Assembly (NCBI GenBank): GCA_027531565.1
Contig: JAPZSB010000007.1
Span: forward strand, 62,001-126,000
Direction of reading: 5' to 3'
DNA length: 64,000 nt
Source of the DNA: Beijerinckiaceae bacterium
GTDB taxonomy: Bacteria > Pseudomonadota > Alphaproteobacteria > Rhizobiales > Beijerinckiaceae
Position numbers and translations under genes: made by a program. This document shows positions 1 through 9,511 of this stretch, piece after piece (positions within the stretch are counted from its first letter, which is position 1; each line of letters opens with the position of its first letter). The notes beneath the pieces are model-generated. The model did not search any database. It was not told where the DNA came from and saw only the letters and a program-made list of their open reading frames with translations.

Positions 1-1986
1 AGCCTGCCGCCGCTCGATCTCGACGCGCTGAAGGAACGCTCGACCATCGTGGTCGACCGGAACGGCAAGCTGCTCCGGCCCTTTGTCATGGCGGATGGCC
101 GCTGGCGGATGCCGGTGAGCGCGGCCGAGGTCGATCCGCGCTTCCTGACGATGCTGATCGCCTATGAGGACCAGCGCTTCCACCAGCACGCCGGCGTCGA
201 TCCGCGGGCCTTGCTCCGCGCGGGCTGGCAATGGCTCGCCCAGGGGCGGATCGTCTCCGGCGGCTCGACCCTCTCGATGCAGGTGGCGCGGCTGGTCGAA
301 CCGCGCGAGGCGCGGACCCTGCGGGCGAAGCTGCGGCAGATGGCCCGCGCGATCGAGCTGGAACGCCGCATCGGCAAGGCCGGCATCCTCGACCTCTATC
401 TCAGCCTTGCGCCCTATGGCGGCAATCTCGAGGGTTTGCGCGCGGCCTCGCTCGCCTATTTCGGCAAGGAGCCGACCCGCCTCTCCAATGCCGAGGCGGC
501 CCTGCTCGTCGCGCTGCCGCAGGCGCCGGAAAGCCGGCGACCCGACCGTTTCCCCGAGCGCGCCGAGGCCGCGCGGCGGCGCGTGATCGAGCGGATGCGC
601 AGCCAGAACACGCTGGCCGAGGCCGAACTGGCCCGGGCAGAGAGCGAGCCGGTGCCGGAGCGTCGGCGGCCCTTCCCGCATCTCGCCGCCCATCGCGCCG
701 AGGCGCTGGTGGCGGCAGACCCGGCCCGGCGCCAGCATGAGACGACGCTCGAACGGGACTGGCAGATCGTGCTGGAGCGGCTGGCGCTGGAACGCGCCGA
801 AGCGCAAGGGCCTAAAGTCTCGGTGGCCATCGTCGTTGTCGAGAACGAGACCGGGCAGGTCCGGGCCTCGGTGGGCGGGGCGGATTATTTCAACGCGGCG
901 CGCTGGGGCGGGATCGACCTGACGCGGGCGAGCCGCTCGCCGGGTTCGGCGCTCAAACCCTTCATCTATGCCCTCGCCTTCGAGAATGGCCTCGCCCATC
1001 CCGAGACGATGCTGGAGGACCGGCCGCAGCGTTTCGGCACCTATGCGCCGGACAATTTCGACTATGCCTTCCAGGGCATGGTCACGGCCCGGCAGGCACT
1101 GCAGATGTCGCTCAACCTGCCGGCGGTGGAACTGCTCCAGCTGGTCGGGGCGCAGCGCTTCATCTCCAGGCTCCGGCAGGCCGGGGCAGTGGTGGAGACA
1201 CCGGACGAGAGCGCGCCCGGCCTCGCCATCGGCCTCGGCGGACTCGGCATCAGCCTGCAGGACCTGACGATGCTCTATGCCGGCTTGGCCCGGGGCGGGG
1301 TGATGCTGCCCTCGACCGAGAAGCAGGCGCAGGGGCAGGGACTGCCTTCCCGCTTTGTCGGGCCGGTGCCGGCCTGGTATGTCGGCGACATCCTGCTCGG
1401 CGCGCCGCCGCCGGACAATGCGCTGCAGGCGCGGATCGCCTACAAGACCGGCACCTCCTATGGCTATCGCGATGCCTGGGCCGTCGGCTTCGACCGCAAG
1501 CACACGATCGGGGTCTGGGTCGGGCAGGCCGATAACGGTGCCGTGCCCGGGCTGATCGGGCGGAAGGTGGCGGCGCCGGTGCTGTTCGATGCCTTTGCCC
1601 GGATCGGGCTGTCCAGCGGGTCGATGCCGCGCCCGCGCGAGGCGCTTGTCGCCAGCAATGCCAGCCTGCCGCCGCCTCTGCGCCATATCCGGCAGGATAT
1701 CCCGAAAACCGCCCTGCTCGGCAGCCGGCAGGCGCTGCAGATCGCCTTTCCGCCCGATGGCGCCGCCATCGACACACGGGCCGAGCGGGCCGATGCCCGG
1801 CCGAGCGTGATGGTCAAGATTGCCGGCGGGCTGCCGCCCTTCACCCTGCTGCTCAACGGCGCGCCGGTCGGCGGGCAGCGCCTGCGCCGCGAGATCGAGA
1901 TCGGACCTGAAGGTCTCGGCTTCGCCCAGATCTCGGTGATCGACGCCACCGGCGCGACGGAGCGGGTGACGATCCGGCTCCAGTAA
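1..1986 (+). CDS. pbpC: penicillin-binding protein 1C (5' truncated by window edge)
   Basis: Bifunctional peptidoglycan synthase of the PBP1C type, acting at the outer face of the inner membrane. The reading frame is open from base 1 (SLPPLDLDALKERST...), so the N-terminal anchor lies outside the window; the GTG at 49 is internal, not the start. The glycosyltransferase (GT51) domain begins with EDQRF (from 166) and GGSTLSMQ. The transpeptidase domain shows the active-site serine in SALK (serine codon 946), SLN and KTGTS. The last ~90 residues, after the transpeptidase, match the PBP1C-specific C-terminal beta domain. A separate gene follows after 90 bp, with no clear terminator between them. 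Confidence 0.94.
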   Translation, partial: SLPPLDLDALKERSTIVVDRNGKLLRPFVMADGRWRMPVSAAEVDPRFLTMLIAYEDQRFHQHAGVDPRALLRAGWQWLAQGRIVSGGSTLSMQVARLVEPREARTLRAKLRQMARAIELERRIGKAGILDLYLSLAPYGGNLEGLRAASLAYFGKEPTRLSNAEAALLVALPQAPESRRPDRFPERAEAARRRVIERMRSQNTLAEAELARAESEPVPERRRPFPHLAAHRAEALVAADPARRQHETTLERDWQIVLERLALERAEAQGPKVSVAIVVVENETGQVRASVGGADYFNAARWGGIDLTRASRSPGSALKPFIYALAFENGLAHPETMLEDRPQRFGTYAPDNFDYAFQGMVTARQALQMSLNLPAVELLQLVGAQRFISRLRQAGAVVETPDESAPGLAIGLGGLGISLQDLTMLYAGLARGGVMLPSTEKQAQGQGLPSRFVGPVPAWYVGDILLGAPPPDNALQARIAYKTGTSYGYRDAWAVGFDRKHTIGVWVGQADNGAVPGLIGRKVAAPVLFDAFARIGLSSGSMPRPREALVASNASLPPPLRHIRQDIPKTALLGSRQALQIAFPPDGAAIDTRAERADARPSVMVKIAGGLPPFTLLLNGAPVGGQRLRREIEIGPEGLGFAQISVIDATGATERVTIRLQ

Positions 1987-2013
1987 AGCCGGTCCATCCC
2001 GCGTCTTTCGTGG

Positions 2014-2028
2014 TTAACGCTTGCTCAA
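2014..2028 (+). promoter_or_regulatory. CtrA-like box upstream of chemoreceptor gene
   Basis: TTAA (2014-2017), seven bases, then TCAA (2025-2028), one mismatch from the alphaproteobacterial CtrA consensus TTAA-N7-TTAA. It lies about 50 bp before the GTG start at 2077. CtrA control of motility and chemotaxis genes is well known in this class; binding here is inferred only. Confidence 0.35.
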
Positions 2029-2076
2029 CGGCCCTGTGCGACACTGAAACTCCCGTTTCCGTGGCAGGAGCCTTCC

Positions 2077-3771
2077 GTGGCATCTCTTTTCTCGCGCCGC
2101 TCCGTGGCCTTTGAAATCTACGCCGTCTTTGCGGTGATCCTCGCGGTCTTCGCGCTGGTCGCGATGATGGTGCGCAACCTCAGCGGCACGATGGTGGGCG
2201 ATGCCCGCGACGCGGTGTGGGAGGCTTCGGTGCCGCCCACGATTGTCTTCGCCCTGCAGGACAGCCTCTGGCGCAACCACCAGGATGCGGTGAGCGCGGT
2301 GCTCAACCCTGCCGAGGCGGGGCGGCTGCGCGCGGCGATCGAGGCGCGGCGGCAGGCGGCGGAAGCCAAATGGAAGGAGCTGACCGCCTTCGCACCGTAT
2401 TTCCCGGCGGATGTGAAGGCGGCTGTCGAGGCAACCGACAAGGCCATTGCCGGCTTCTACACCGAGATCGGGGTGCTGGTGCGGAATGCCGATGCCGCGA
2501 CCGCGCTCGATCTCCGGGCGCAGGCGATTGCCGGGCAGGCCGCGAAGACGCAGGCTCTGGCCGACCGCATGGATGCCATGCTGGTGACAATGCGCGCCCG
2601 CATCCAGAGCGTGCACCAGAAGATGGAGGCGAGTTCGGCCGAGGCCATGAAGGGGCTGATGCTGGCAGGGCTCGCGCTGCTGGCGCTGGTCGGGCTGGCG
2701 GCGCTCGTCATCCAGCGGCGGATGATTGCCCCGGTGGCCGCGATGACGCGGGTCATGGCGGCGCTTGCCGCCGGGCGGCGCGATGTCGTGCTGCCGGAAA
2801 CGAAGCGTCGCGATGAAGTCGGCCAGCTCGCCGAGACGGTGCGGGCCTTCCACCGGAGCCTCGAGGAAACCGAGGCGCTCCGGCTCGCGCAGGACGCGGA
2901 GCGGCAGGCCAACGAGGCCCGCCGGAAGGCTGAGATGGACGCTCTTGCCGAGGCGTTCGAGGCGCGGGTCGGCCGCGTCGTGTCCAGCGTGACCGGCGCG
3001 GTGGGGCTGCTCGAAACGGCGGCGGAGGCCATGTCCCGCGAGGCCGGTTCGGCCACGATGGAAGCGACGGCCGTGGCGGCGGCTTCCGAAGAGGCGACGG
3101 AAAATGTACGGGCGGTTGCCGGCGCGACGGCGGATCTCTCGACCGCGATGAACGAGGTCGGCAGCCAGATCGGGCAGAGCACGGACCGGATCCGCGCCGT
3201 GACGGAACAGGCGCTCCAGACCGACCAGGAAATGAAGACCCTGGGCGCTGCGGCCGAATCGATCGGGACCGTGGCGAAAGTCATCAGCGATATTGCCAGC
3301 CAGACGAACCTGCTGGCCCTCAATGCGACAATCGAGGCGGCCCGTGCCGGCGAGGCCGGTCGCGGCTTCGCGGTGGTGGCGCAGGAAGTGAAGGAACTCG
3401 CCGCCCAGACCGCGAAGGCCACCGACGAGATTGCCGGCCAGATCCGCGCGATCCAGGAGGCCAGCTCGCTGGCCATCGAGGCGATCCATGCCATCACGGA
3501 GACGCTGGGCGAGGTCAACACGCTTGCCGAGGCGGTGGGCGGCTCGATCAGCCAGCAGATGATGACCACGGGCGTCATTGCCGGAAACATCGAGGAGGCG
3601 GCACGCGGCACGGTCGAGGTGACGAAGAACATCTCGAATGTCAGCGTCGCGATCTCGAATTCGAACACCCTGGTGGATCAGGTGCTGGGCTCCGCCCGGG
3701 AACTTTCCCGCGAGGGCGTGGCCCTCGGCAGTGCCGTGGATGAGTTCCTCGGCTCGATCCGGGCGGCCTGA
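2077..3771 (+). CDS. membrane methyl-accepting chemotaxis protein
   Basis: Transmembrane chemoreceptor that would signal to CheA/CheW. The 564 residues show a first membrane helix at about 13-33, a periplasmic helical segment of about 160 residues rich in Ala/Glu (four-helix-bundle-like ligand domain), a second helix at about 192-212, a HAMP linker, and a cytoplasmic coiled coil. The signalling tip [20 protein letters not shown] lies near residue 409. The GTG start is chosen because CAGGAG sits 6 bp upstream and the protein then begins just before the first membrane helix. No chemotaxis operon is nearby, so this is an orphan receptor; its ligand cannot be told. Confidence 0.93.
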   Translation: MASLFSRRSVAFEIYAVFAVILAVFALVAMMVRNLSGTMVGDARDAVWEASVPPTIVFALQDSLWRNHQDAVSAVLNPAEAGRLRAAIEARRQAAEAKWKELTAFAPYFPADVKAAVEATDKAIAGFYTEIGVLVRNADAATALDLRAQAIAGQAAKTQALADRMDAMLVTMRARIQSVHQKMEASSAEAMKGLMLAGLALLALVGLAALVIQRRMIAPVAAMTRVMAALAAGRRDVVLPETKRRDEVGQLAETVRAFHRSLEETEALRLAQDAERQANEARRKAEMDALAEAFEARVGRVVSSVTGAVGLLETAAEAMSREAGSATMEATAVAAASEEATENVRAVAGATADLSTAMNEVGSQIGQSTDRIRAVTEQALQTDQEMKTLGAAAESIGTVAKVISDIASQTNLLALNATIEAARAGEAGRGFAVVAQEVKELAAQTAKATDEIAGQIRAIQEASSLAIEAIHAITETLGEVNTLAEAVGGSISQQMMTTGVIAGNIEEAARGTVEVTKNISNVSVAISNSNTLVDQVLGSARELSREGVALGSAVDEFLGSIRAA

Positions 3772-3811
3772 GCCGGAGGGAACCGGATACGAAAGGATCG
3801 GCCGGGGGAAA

Positions 3812-3886
3812 TGGTGGGCGCGACAGGGATCGAACCTGTGACCCCTTCGGTGTGAACGAAGTGCTCTTCCGCTGAGCTACGCGCCC
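3812..3886 (-). tRNA. tRNA-Val (anticodon CAC)
   Basis: Read on the minus strand, the 75 nt fold as a complete cloverleaf: acceptor GGGCGCG/CGCGCCC, D arm GCTC/GAGC, anticodon stem CTTCG/CGAAG with loop TTCACAC (anticodon CAC, reading GUG), T arm ACAGG/CCTGT with TTCGATC. The discriminator A and the 3' CCA are encoded. Confidence 0.96.
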
Positions 3887-3960
3887 CAGAGCGCACCGGA
3901 TAGGCCAAGCGGAAACGGACGTCAAGGCGAAGCATGGCGCGCCTTGAAACGGAAACAACC

Positions 3961-3988
3961 GCCGATGTTGCGTCATCGCAACATCGGC
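3961..3988. repeat. perfect 12-bp inverted repeat with 4-nt loop
   Basis: GCCGATGTTGCG (3961-3972), loop TCAT, then its exact complement CGCAACATCGGC (3977-3988). It lies between tRNA-Val and the L,D-transpeptidase gene, 73 bp beyond the tRNA 5' end. No run of T follows on either strand, so it is not a classical rho-independent terminator. It could be an operator or an RNA hairpin in the leader of the downstream gene. Confidence 0.6.
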
Positions 3989-4131
3989 ACCAGAAGGAGG
4001 CGGGAACGCGGCGCGATCACGCAGTTGTGTGCTAGCGCACTTGTCAACTTTAACGCACAGGAGTCATAGGTGGCTTCGGTTTTTCGCGTCGCAGGCGCTG
4101 CGGCGAGCTTCAAACGGCATGGGGAATAAAG

Positions 4132-4707
4132 ATGCGTCTACTCAGGACGATGAGCGTTGCGGTTCTCTTCGGACTCGCGGCTGTTCCGGCGGTTTCCGCC
4201 TACGAGATCGATCCGGTGACCCGGATGCCGCTGGTGATGGCCGATGACGGCCGCATCCGCGCCACGCCGATCCCGCGGGAAGAAGTCGAATACAAGGGCA
4301 AGTTCGGTCCCGGCACGATCGTGGTCGATACCAACGAAAAGCGCCTGTACCTTGTCCTGCCGAATGGCCGCGCTATGAAGTACGGCGTCGGCGTCGGTCG
4401 TCCGGGCTTTGCCTGGGGCGGCACGAAGACGATCACCCGCAAGGCGGAATGGCCGTCCTGGACGCCGCCGGCCCAGATGCTGCGCCGCCGCCCGGACCTG
4501 CCGCGCTTCATGCCCGGTGGCGAAGGCAACCCGATGGGTGCCCGCGCCATGTATCTCGGCACCTCTCTCTACCGCATCCATGGTTCGAACGAGCCGGAGA
4601 CGATCGGCCAGGCCGTGTCGTCGGGCTGCATCCGCATGCTCAACGAGGACGTCATCGACCTCTACGAGCGCGTGAAGGTCGGCACCCGCGTCGTCGTGAT
4701 GCGCTGA
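4132..4707 (+). CDS. periplasmic L,D-transpeptidase (YkuD/ErfK family)
   Basis: Cross-links peptidoglycan stems (3-3 bonds) or attaches proteins to peptidoglycan in the periplasm. The 191-residue protein has an N-terminal signal peptide (about residues 1-23, cut after VSA). The YkuD domain carries the catalytic histidine in YRIHGSNEPETIG and the catalytic cysteine in SSGCIRMLNEDV near the C terminus. The ATG is preceded by GGGGAATAAAG. It stands alone between tRNA-Val and a strong terminator. Alphaproteobacteria often carry many paralogues of this size; which linkage this one forms cannot be read from sequence. Confidence 0.93.
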   Translation: MRLLRTMSVAVLFGLAAVPAVSAYEIDPVTRMPLVMADDGRIRATPIPREEVEYKGKFGPGTIVVDTNEKRLYLVLPNGRAMKYGVGVGRPGFAWGGTKTITRKAEWPSWTPPAQMLRRRPDLPRFMPGGEGNPMGARAMYLGTSLYRIHGSNEPETIGQAVSSGCIRMLNEDVIDLYERVKVGTRVVVMR

Positions 4708-4732
4708 ACCCGTCCGGGATCGTGAATTCGGA

Positions 4733-4756
4733 AGCCGGCCTTCGGGCCGGCTTTTT
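4733..4756 (+). terminator. rho-independent terminator of the L,D-transpeptidase gene
   Basis: Stem AGCCGGCC / GGCCGGCT closed by a TTCG tetraloop and followed by a T run (4752-4756), 26 bp after the stop codon at 4707. Confidence 0.9.
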
Positions 4757-4773
4757 CGTGTCCGGAGACCGGA

Positions 4774-5157
4774 TCAGGCTCGCCTGCGCGGCTCGCGGCT
4801 CATGCCCTTGGCCTCCAGCTCGGCCAGATACTCGGCGAAGAGGCTCTCCCGGTCGCGCCCGAAGCGATAGAGCAGCGGCCAGCCATAGATGCCGGAATCA
4901 TGCAGGTCGTCGAAGCGGATGCGGATGGCGTAATTGCCGACCGGCTCGACACCGAGGATCATGACATCGCGCTTGCCCGGAACCGTCTTGCGTTCATCGG
5001 GCGTATGCCCCTGCACCTCGGCGCTGGGGCTCATGACGCGCAGCATCTCGGCCGGGATCTCGGCAGAGAAGCCGTCATCGAAACTCACCTGCAATGCCCT
5101 GCGATCGCTGCGAACCCGCAACTCGACCGGCCAGGCTGCATTCCCGCCATCCGCCAT
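4774..5157 (-). CDS. DUF971 (GBBH-like N-terminal) domain protein
   Basis: A 127-residue protein made almost entirely of a DUF971 domain, the small fold also found at the N terminus of gamma-butyrobetaine hydroxylases. The family signature is visible as PVELRVRSD at the start and [23 protein letters not shown]. Free-standing members are often near Fe-S or molybdenum-cofactor genes, as here next to moaA, but their biochemical role is unsettled. The ATG at 5157 is preferred over an upstream in-frame start because GGGGGA lies just before it and similarity begins there. It is divergent from moaA; the 221 bp between them should hold both promoters. Confidence 0.85.
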   Translation of the reverse strand: MADGGNAAWPVELRVRSDRRALQVSFDDGFSAEIPAEMLRVMSPSAEVQGHTPDERKTVPGKRDVMILGVEPVGNYAIRIRFDDLHDSGIYGWPLLYRFGRDRESLFAEYLAELEAKGMSREPRRRA

Positions 5158-5378
5158 TCCTGATCCCCCGTCGCGGCCCGATGCTGCCTCGCATCGCGAC
5201 GGCAACAGATGGACCGAAGGACACCGCTGATCAAGCCCTGCGCGTTGCGGTCCGGGACATTCACCGGCTTGCGATCCATCCGCTCCGCCTTTTGTCCTCT
5301 TGCCCTTTCGCCGCTGCCGTCTCATCTGTATCTCATGATGTGTCAGGCCTGCAGGACAAGACGGAGCGTCAAGCCGCC

Positions 5379-6392
5379 ATGCTGCCCCCCTCTCCTACCC
5401 CGATGATCGATCCGTTCGGTCGGTCGATTTCGTATCTCCGCGTCTCGGTGACGGATCGCTGCGATTTCCGCTGCGTCTATTGCATGAGCGAGAACATGAC
5501 CTTCCTGCCGAAGGCGGACCTGCTCAGCCTGGAGGAGCTGGACCGGCTGTGCAGCGCCTTCATCCGGCGCGGGGTGCGCAAGCTGCGGCTTACGGGGGGC
5601 GAACCGCTGGTCCGGCGGGACATCATGACCCTGTTCCGCAATCTCGGCCGCCATCTCGAGACCGGGGCCCTGGAGGAACTGACCGTCACGACGAACGGCT
5701 CGCAGCTCGCCCGCTTCGCCGATGAACTGGCGGCCTGCGGCGTGCGGCGGATCAATGTCTCGCTCGACACGCTCGACGCGGCCAAGTTCCGCCAGATCAC
5801 CCGCTGGGGTGCGCTCGACAAGGTGCTCGAAGGGATCGACGCGGCCCAGCGCGCCGGGCTCAAGGTGAAGATCAACGCCGTCGCGCTCAAGGATTTCAAC
5901 GAGGACGAGCTGCTCCCGATGATCCGCTGGGCGCATAGCCGTGACATGGACATCACCTTCATCGAGGTGATGCCGCTGGGCGAGATCGACGGCCAGCGGG
6001 TCGACCAGTATCTGCCGCTCAGCGAGGTGCGCGCCCGGCTGGCGCAGGCGCTGACGCTGGAGGCGAGCAGCCATCGGACAGGCGGCCCGGCCCGCTATTT
6101 CACGAGCGTGGAAACCGGCGGCCGGATCGGGTTCATCACGCCGCTGACCCACAATTTCTGCGAGAGCTGCAACCGCGTGCGGCTGACCTGCACGGGCACG
6201 CTCTACATGTGCCTCGGGCAGGAGGATGCCGCCGACCTGCGCAAGCCGCTCCGCGCCAGCGAAAGCGACGACGCGTTGATGGAAGCGATCGACCGGGCCA
6301 TCGCGCGGAAGCCCAAGGGCCACGATTTCATCATCGACCGGACAACGCAGCAGCCGGCGGTCGGCCGCCATATGAGCGTGACCGGCGGCTGA
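5379..6392 (+). CDS. moaA: GTP 3',8-cyclase MoaA
   Basis: Radical-SAM enzyme of the first step of molybdenum-cofactor synthesis, converting GTP to 3',8-cyclo-GTP. The 337-residue protein has the radical-SAM cluster motif C28-xxx-C32-xx-C35 (CDFRCVYC), the SAM-binding LTGGEP, and the C-terminal second [4Fe-4S] site in [15 protein letters not shown] plus a further Cys. It ends in Gly-Gly, as functional MoaA proteins do. The ATG at 5379 is favoured, with GGAG at 5363-5366; ATG 5403 is an alternative eight codons in. No other moa gene is adjacent. Confidence 0.95.
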   Translation: MLPPSPTPMIDPFGRSISYLRVSVTDRCDFRCVYCMSENMTFLPKADLLSLEELDRLCSAFIRRGVRKLRLTGGEPLVRRDIMTLFRNLGRHLETGALEELTVTTNGSQLARFADELAACGVRRINVSLDTLDAAKFRQITRWGALDKVLEGIDAAQRAGLKVKINAVALKDFNEDELLPMIRWAHSRDMDITFIEVMPLGEIDGQRVDQYLPLSEVRARLAQALTLEASSHRTGGPARYFTSVETGGRIGFITPLTHNFCESCNRVRLTCTGTLYMCLGQEDAADLRKPLRASESDDALMEAIDRAIARKPKGHDFIIDRTTQQPAVGRHMSVTGG

Positions 6393-6440
6393 GCCGGAAT
6401 GCCGGTCCCTGGCCTGCGCCGTCTGAGATCCTGAAGGCCG

Positions 6441-8201
6441 TCAGATCTTGAAGGCCATGCGCGCGCCACCCCAATGGCGCGAGGCGATGATGAGCGGGGC
6501 ATCCGCTTCCTTCATCGCAACACGGACGCCATTGCCCATGTCACGATGGTAGGGCTGGATCAGGTAAGGCTTCAGCACGCGGGCCGCGAGCAGCCCCGCC
6601 CGGTCATCGAAGATCCGGCGGTTGCGGCAATTGGCGATGTTCCAGGCCCGCTCGCCCTTGCGCTGCGGCTGGCTGACCGCCTTGATATGGACCGGAAGGT
6701 AGCCGTTGCGGTCCACCGCGGCGCAGAAGGCGAGGCTCGGATGGGCGGCCATCGTGCGCTCGATGATCGGCGGCAGGATCACCTCGAAGCGCGGCAGATA
6801 GGCCGTGGTGAATTGCGGCGGATCGCTCTCGGGAATGCGCTTGTAGTCGGTGTCGAAGAGCTGGGTGAGGTTGAGGCGGCCGGCCGCCAGTTCCCCCTCG
6901 ATCGCCGCGGTGATGTCGCGGGCAAAAGCCTGCACCGCCTGGATGACCGGCTGGTTCTCCTGATGGAAGGCTTCCATCGCGGCATGGATTTTCGCAATGA
7001 CCTCGGCCGAGGGCCCGACAAAGCGGCAATGCGCCCCGAGGGTGGAGACATTGACCACTTCGAGCCGGACCTCGCCGATCCGGGCGATATCCGCTTCGCC
7101 GCGCTGGCCGATGGACGGCGCGAGGCCATCCTGTGCGCGGATGAGCATGCCGCCCTCGCTGATATCGAAGGTCCGGCAGGCCAGCGTGTTGCCCCCGAAC
7201 CGGAGCCTGACCGGCAGGTCGATCGGGACGCGCTCGTCGCGCCGGTCTGCCGCCGGCATCGTCCGGAGGATGGTGACGACGCGGCGCCCCAGTTCCTGTG
7301 CCTCGTCATAGGCCATGCCGGAGAGTTCGCCGGCATCCTTCGAGGTGCTGGCCGCGCGGTCGGTGAGTCCGGTGACTTCCTCGACGACGCCGTTGACCTC
7401 CTCCAGCGCCGTCCGCGCCAGTTGCATGCGGCCCGACAGGTCGAGGATCGTGGCGCGCTGTTCGTTGGCCGCGCCGGCAATGGTCTCGCAGACCGGGGCC
7501 AGCCCGCCGATCTCGGCGCGGATCCGCTCCATGTTGCTGATCGCGTTCTGGCTGGCCTCGCGCAGGTCATCCATCCGCTTGCGGATGGCGCTGACGGATT
7601 GCGCCGCCGCGACCGACAGCGATTTCACCTCGCCGGCAACGACCGCGAAGCCGCGACCGGCCTCTCCGGCCCGCGCGGCCTCGATCGTGGCGTTCAGGGC
7701 GAGCAGGTTGGTGCGGGTGGAGATCTCGCTGATGCCGTTGAGCATGCCGCCGATTTCGGCGACCACATCGCCGAGCCGCGCCATCAGGCCTGCGGAATCA
7801 TCGGCGGAAGCGAGGGTGGCCTGCGCGCGCTGCTGGACATTGGAGACCGTGGCGGTGATCTCGTCCGCCGCCTTGCCCATCTCGTCGGTGGAGGCAGCGA
7901 TGCCGGAAATCTCGGCATTCACGCGGCCGCTCGAATCCAGCAGCCGGTTCATGGCCTGCCGGACCGTCTCGAGGCGCTCGACAGAGGCCACCGAGCGGTC
8001 GCGCGCATCCTGGACCGAATGGCCGAGATTGCGGACAACGCGCAGGACGTCATCCTCGAACAGGTCGAGCGCCTCGCGCATGGCGGCCTCGGTATCGGTT
8101 CCCGGGGTGGTTGCGGCGTCCGTCGCCACGGGCTCGGGGAGAGCGGCAGGCGGCATCTCGGAACCGGCACGTCCGAACAGGCGGGCCTTCAGGTTCTGCA
8201 T
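6441..8201 (-). CDS. soluble methyl-accepting chemotaxis protein with PilZ domain
   Basis: Cytoplasmic chemoreceptor-like protein of 586 residues without membrane helices. An Ala-rich coiled coil (about 40-310) holds the signalling tip [21 protein letters not shown] PilZ domain follows (about 318-400) with both c-di-GMP-binding motifs intact, RRDER and DISEGG. The C-terminal ~180 residues form a conserved-looking globular region containing NRNGYLPVH-like and [12 protein letters not shown] motifs, a type of C-terminal domain often appended to soluble alphaproteobacterial receptors. The architecture suggests c-di-GMP input into chemotaxis. It is convergent with moaA, and its start is followed by a separate rightward gene. 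Confidence 0.9.
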   Translation of the reverse strand: MQNLKARLFGRAGSEMPPAALPEPVATDAATTPGTDTEAAMREALDLFEDDVLRVVRNLGHSVQDARDRSVASVERLETVRQAMNRLLDSSGRVNAEISGIAASTDEMGKAADEITATVSNVQQRAQATLASADDSAGLMARLGDVVAEIGGMLNGISEISTRTNLLALNATIEAARAGEAGRGFAVVAGEVKSLSVAAAQSVSAIRKRMDDLREASQNAISNMERIRAEIGGLAPVCETIAGAANEQRATILDLSGRMQLARTALEEVNGVVEEVTGLTDRAASTSKDAGELSGMAYDEAQELGRRVVTILRTMPAADRRDERVPIDLPVRLRFGGNTLACRTFDISEGGMLIRAQDGLAPSIGQRGEADIARIGEVRLEVVNVSTLGAHCRFVGPSAEVIAKIHAAMEAFHQENQPVIQAVQAFARDITAAIEGELAAGRLNLTQLFDTDYKRIPESDPPQFTTAYLPRFEVILPPIIERTMAAHPSLAFCAAVDRNGYLPVHIKAVSQPQRKGERAWNIANCRNRRIFDDRAGLLAARVLKPYLIQPYHRDMGNGVRVAMKEADAPLIIASRHWGGARMAFKI

Positions 8202-8224
8202 CGGTGTCCCTGACTTTTGTAAAT

Positions 8225-8234
8225 AGTTGCAACT
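8225..8234. repeat. 10-bp perfect palindrome in chemoreceptor leader
   Basis: AGTTGCAACT, centred about 28 bp upstream of the MCP-PilZ start on the minus strand, in a locally AT-rich stretch. It could be an operator; no cognate factor is indicated. Confidence 0.3.
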
Positions 8235-8261
8235 TTGTGTTGTTATCCTAACGGAACGTGC

Positions 8262-8276
8262 CTAACGCGCGGTTAA
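8262..8276 (-). promoter_or_regulatory. CtrA-like box upstream of MCP-PilZ gene
   Basis: On the minus strand TTAA, seven bases, then TTAG, one mismatch from TTAA-N7-TTAA. It sits about 60 bp before the start codon at 8201, much like the element before the other chemoreceptor gene at 2077. Confidence 0.35.
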
Positions 8277-8387
8277 GGAAAACCTACCCGCTTGCAGCCA
8301 TGCAAGGACGGGGATGGCCATTCCCGCGCAAAGCCGTTACAGCTATCGCTGACCGGAGCACTCCGCTCCGCATCCCGTCGAAATCCC

Positions 8388-9296
8388 GTGTTGCAATCCC
8401 AGAAAAACCTCCGCGGCATCCTGATGATGGTGCTGGCCATGGCGTGTTTCGTGCTGAACGACACGCTGGTGAAGCTGGCGCGCGTGACGCTCGATGCCGG
8501 GCAGATCCTCGTCATCCGAGGGATCTTCGCGCTGGCCCTGCTGATGATCTGGCTCCGTGCCTCCGGCATGATGCGCCGGCTCGGCGATGTGGCCCATCCG
8601 AAGCTGCTCGCCCGCGGCGGGATCGAGGCCACGATCGCAATGAGCTTCATCACCGCCCTCGGCGTGATGCCGCTGGCGGATATCACCGCCATCCTGATGG
8701 CCGCGCCGCTGATCATCACGGCCCTGTCGATGATCCTGTTCGGCGAGCGGATCGGCTGGCGGCGCTGGAGCGCCGTCGTCGTCGGCTTCGGCGGAATGCT
8801 GCTGGTGGTCCGGCCGGGCGGAACCGGCATTCCGCTTCTCGCCCTTGCACTGGCGATCTATTCGGTGATCGGGGTCGGCCTGCGTGACCTGCTCACCCGC
8901 CGGATCCCGATGGATATCCCCAGTGTGGTCATCGCCCTGACCAGTACCGTCGGCACCTTGCTGGGCGGGCTGGTGCTGGTGATCGCAACCGGCATCTGGC
9001 GCCCGTTCGGCATGGCCGAACTGCTCTATACGGCCGGGGCGGCAAGTTTCGTCATCCTCGGCAATCTCGCGATGATCGAGGCCTGCCGCGATGTCGAGCT
9101 CTCGGTGGTGCAGCCCTTCCGCTATGTCGTCATCCTCTGGGCCGTGCTGCTCGGCATTTTCGTCTTCGGCGAATGGCCGGCGCCGATCGCCCTGCTGGGC
9201 ATCGCACTGATCGGGGCGAGCGGACTTTACACCCTCCACAGGGAACGCGTCCGGCATCGCGAGGAACTCCGCGCCTCGGCAGCCGACAGGGGTTGA
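8388..9296 (+). CDS. EamA/DMT-superfamily transporter
   Basis: Inner-membrane permease of the drug/metabolite transporter superfamily, with ten predicted hydrophobic helices in two EamA repeats across 302 residues. The repeats begin near LRGILMMVLAMACFVLNDTLVK and near GIPLLALALAIYSVIGVGLRD. The GTG start at 8388 gives the usual length of about 300 residues; the longer frame back to 8292 adds a charged, unconserved leader. The substrate is not predictable. It is divergent from the MCP-PilZ gene and 215 bp from the TRAP genes. Confidence 0.85.
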   Translation: MLQSQKNLRGILMMVLAMACFVLNDTLVKLARVTLDAGQILVIRGIFALALLMIWLRASGMMRRLGDVAHPKLLARGGIEATIAMSFITALGVMPLADITAILMAAPLIITALSMILFGERIGWRRWSAVVVGFGGMLLVVRPGGTGIPLLALALAIYSVIGVGLRDLLTRRIPMDIPSVVIALTSTVGTLLGGLVLVIATGIWRPFGMAELLYTAGAASFVILGNLAMIEACRDVELSVVQPFRYVVILWAVLLGIFVFGEWPAPIALLGIALIGASGLYTLHRERVRHREELRASAADRG

Positions 9297-9511
9297 TTTT
9301 CTCCTCGTTCACGTCAAGTTGCAGGGCCTGCAGGGGCCAGCCATCACAATTCAGCATGGCTCATATGCCGAATGCCGGGGGCTGGGCGCGTTGTTGCGTG
9401 GTCCTCTCTGTGCGAATGCGAGATGCTCCGGTGAAAGTCCGGGGCGCTTCGCTGACAACGAACGCAACAGGCCGGAGAACCGGCCGGTTCTGTGCCCAAG
9501 GGGAGAGTGGC

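Noticed and set aside
2457-3668. 403-codon minus-strand frame
   Set aside because: Antisense of the chemoreceptor gene; Ala/Ser-rich composition mirrors its coiled coil.
4041-4069. Sigma-70 promoter before the L,D-transpeptidase (TTGTCA, 17 bp, TCATAG)
   Set aside because: The -10 match is too poor to call; noted only as a possibility.
5094-5378. N-terminal extension of moaA by 95 residues
   Set aside because: The extension is unconserved, overlaps the divergent DUF971 gene and its promoter region; the MoaA fold starts after 5379.
5000-6400. Molybdenum-cofactor operon
   Set aside because: Only moaA is present; neighbours on both sides are unrelated to Moco synthesis.
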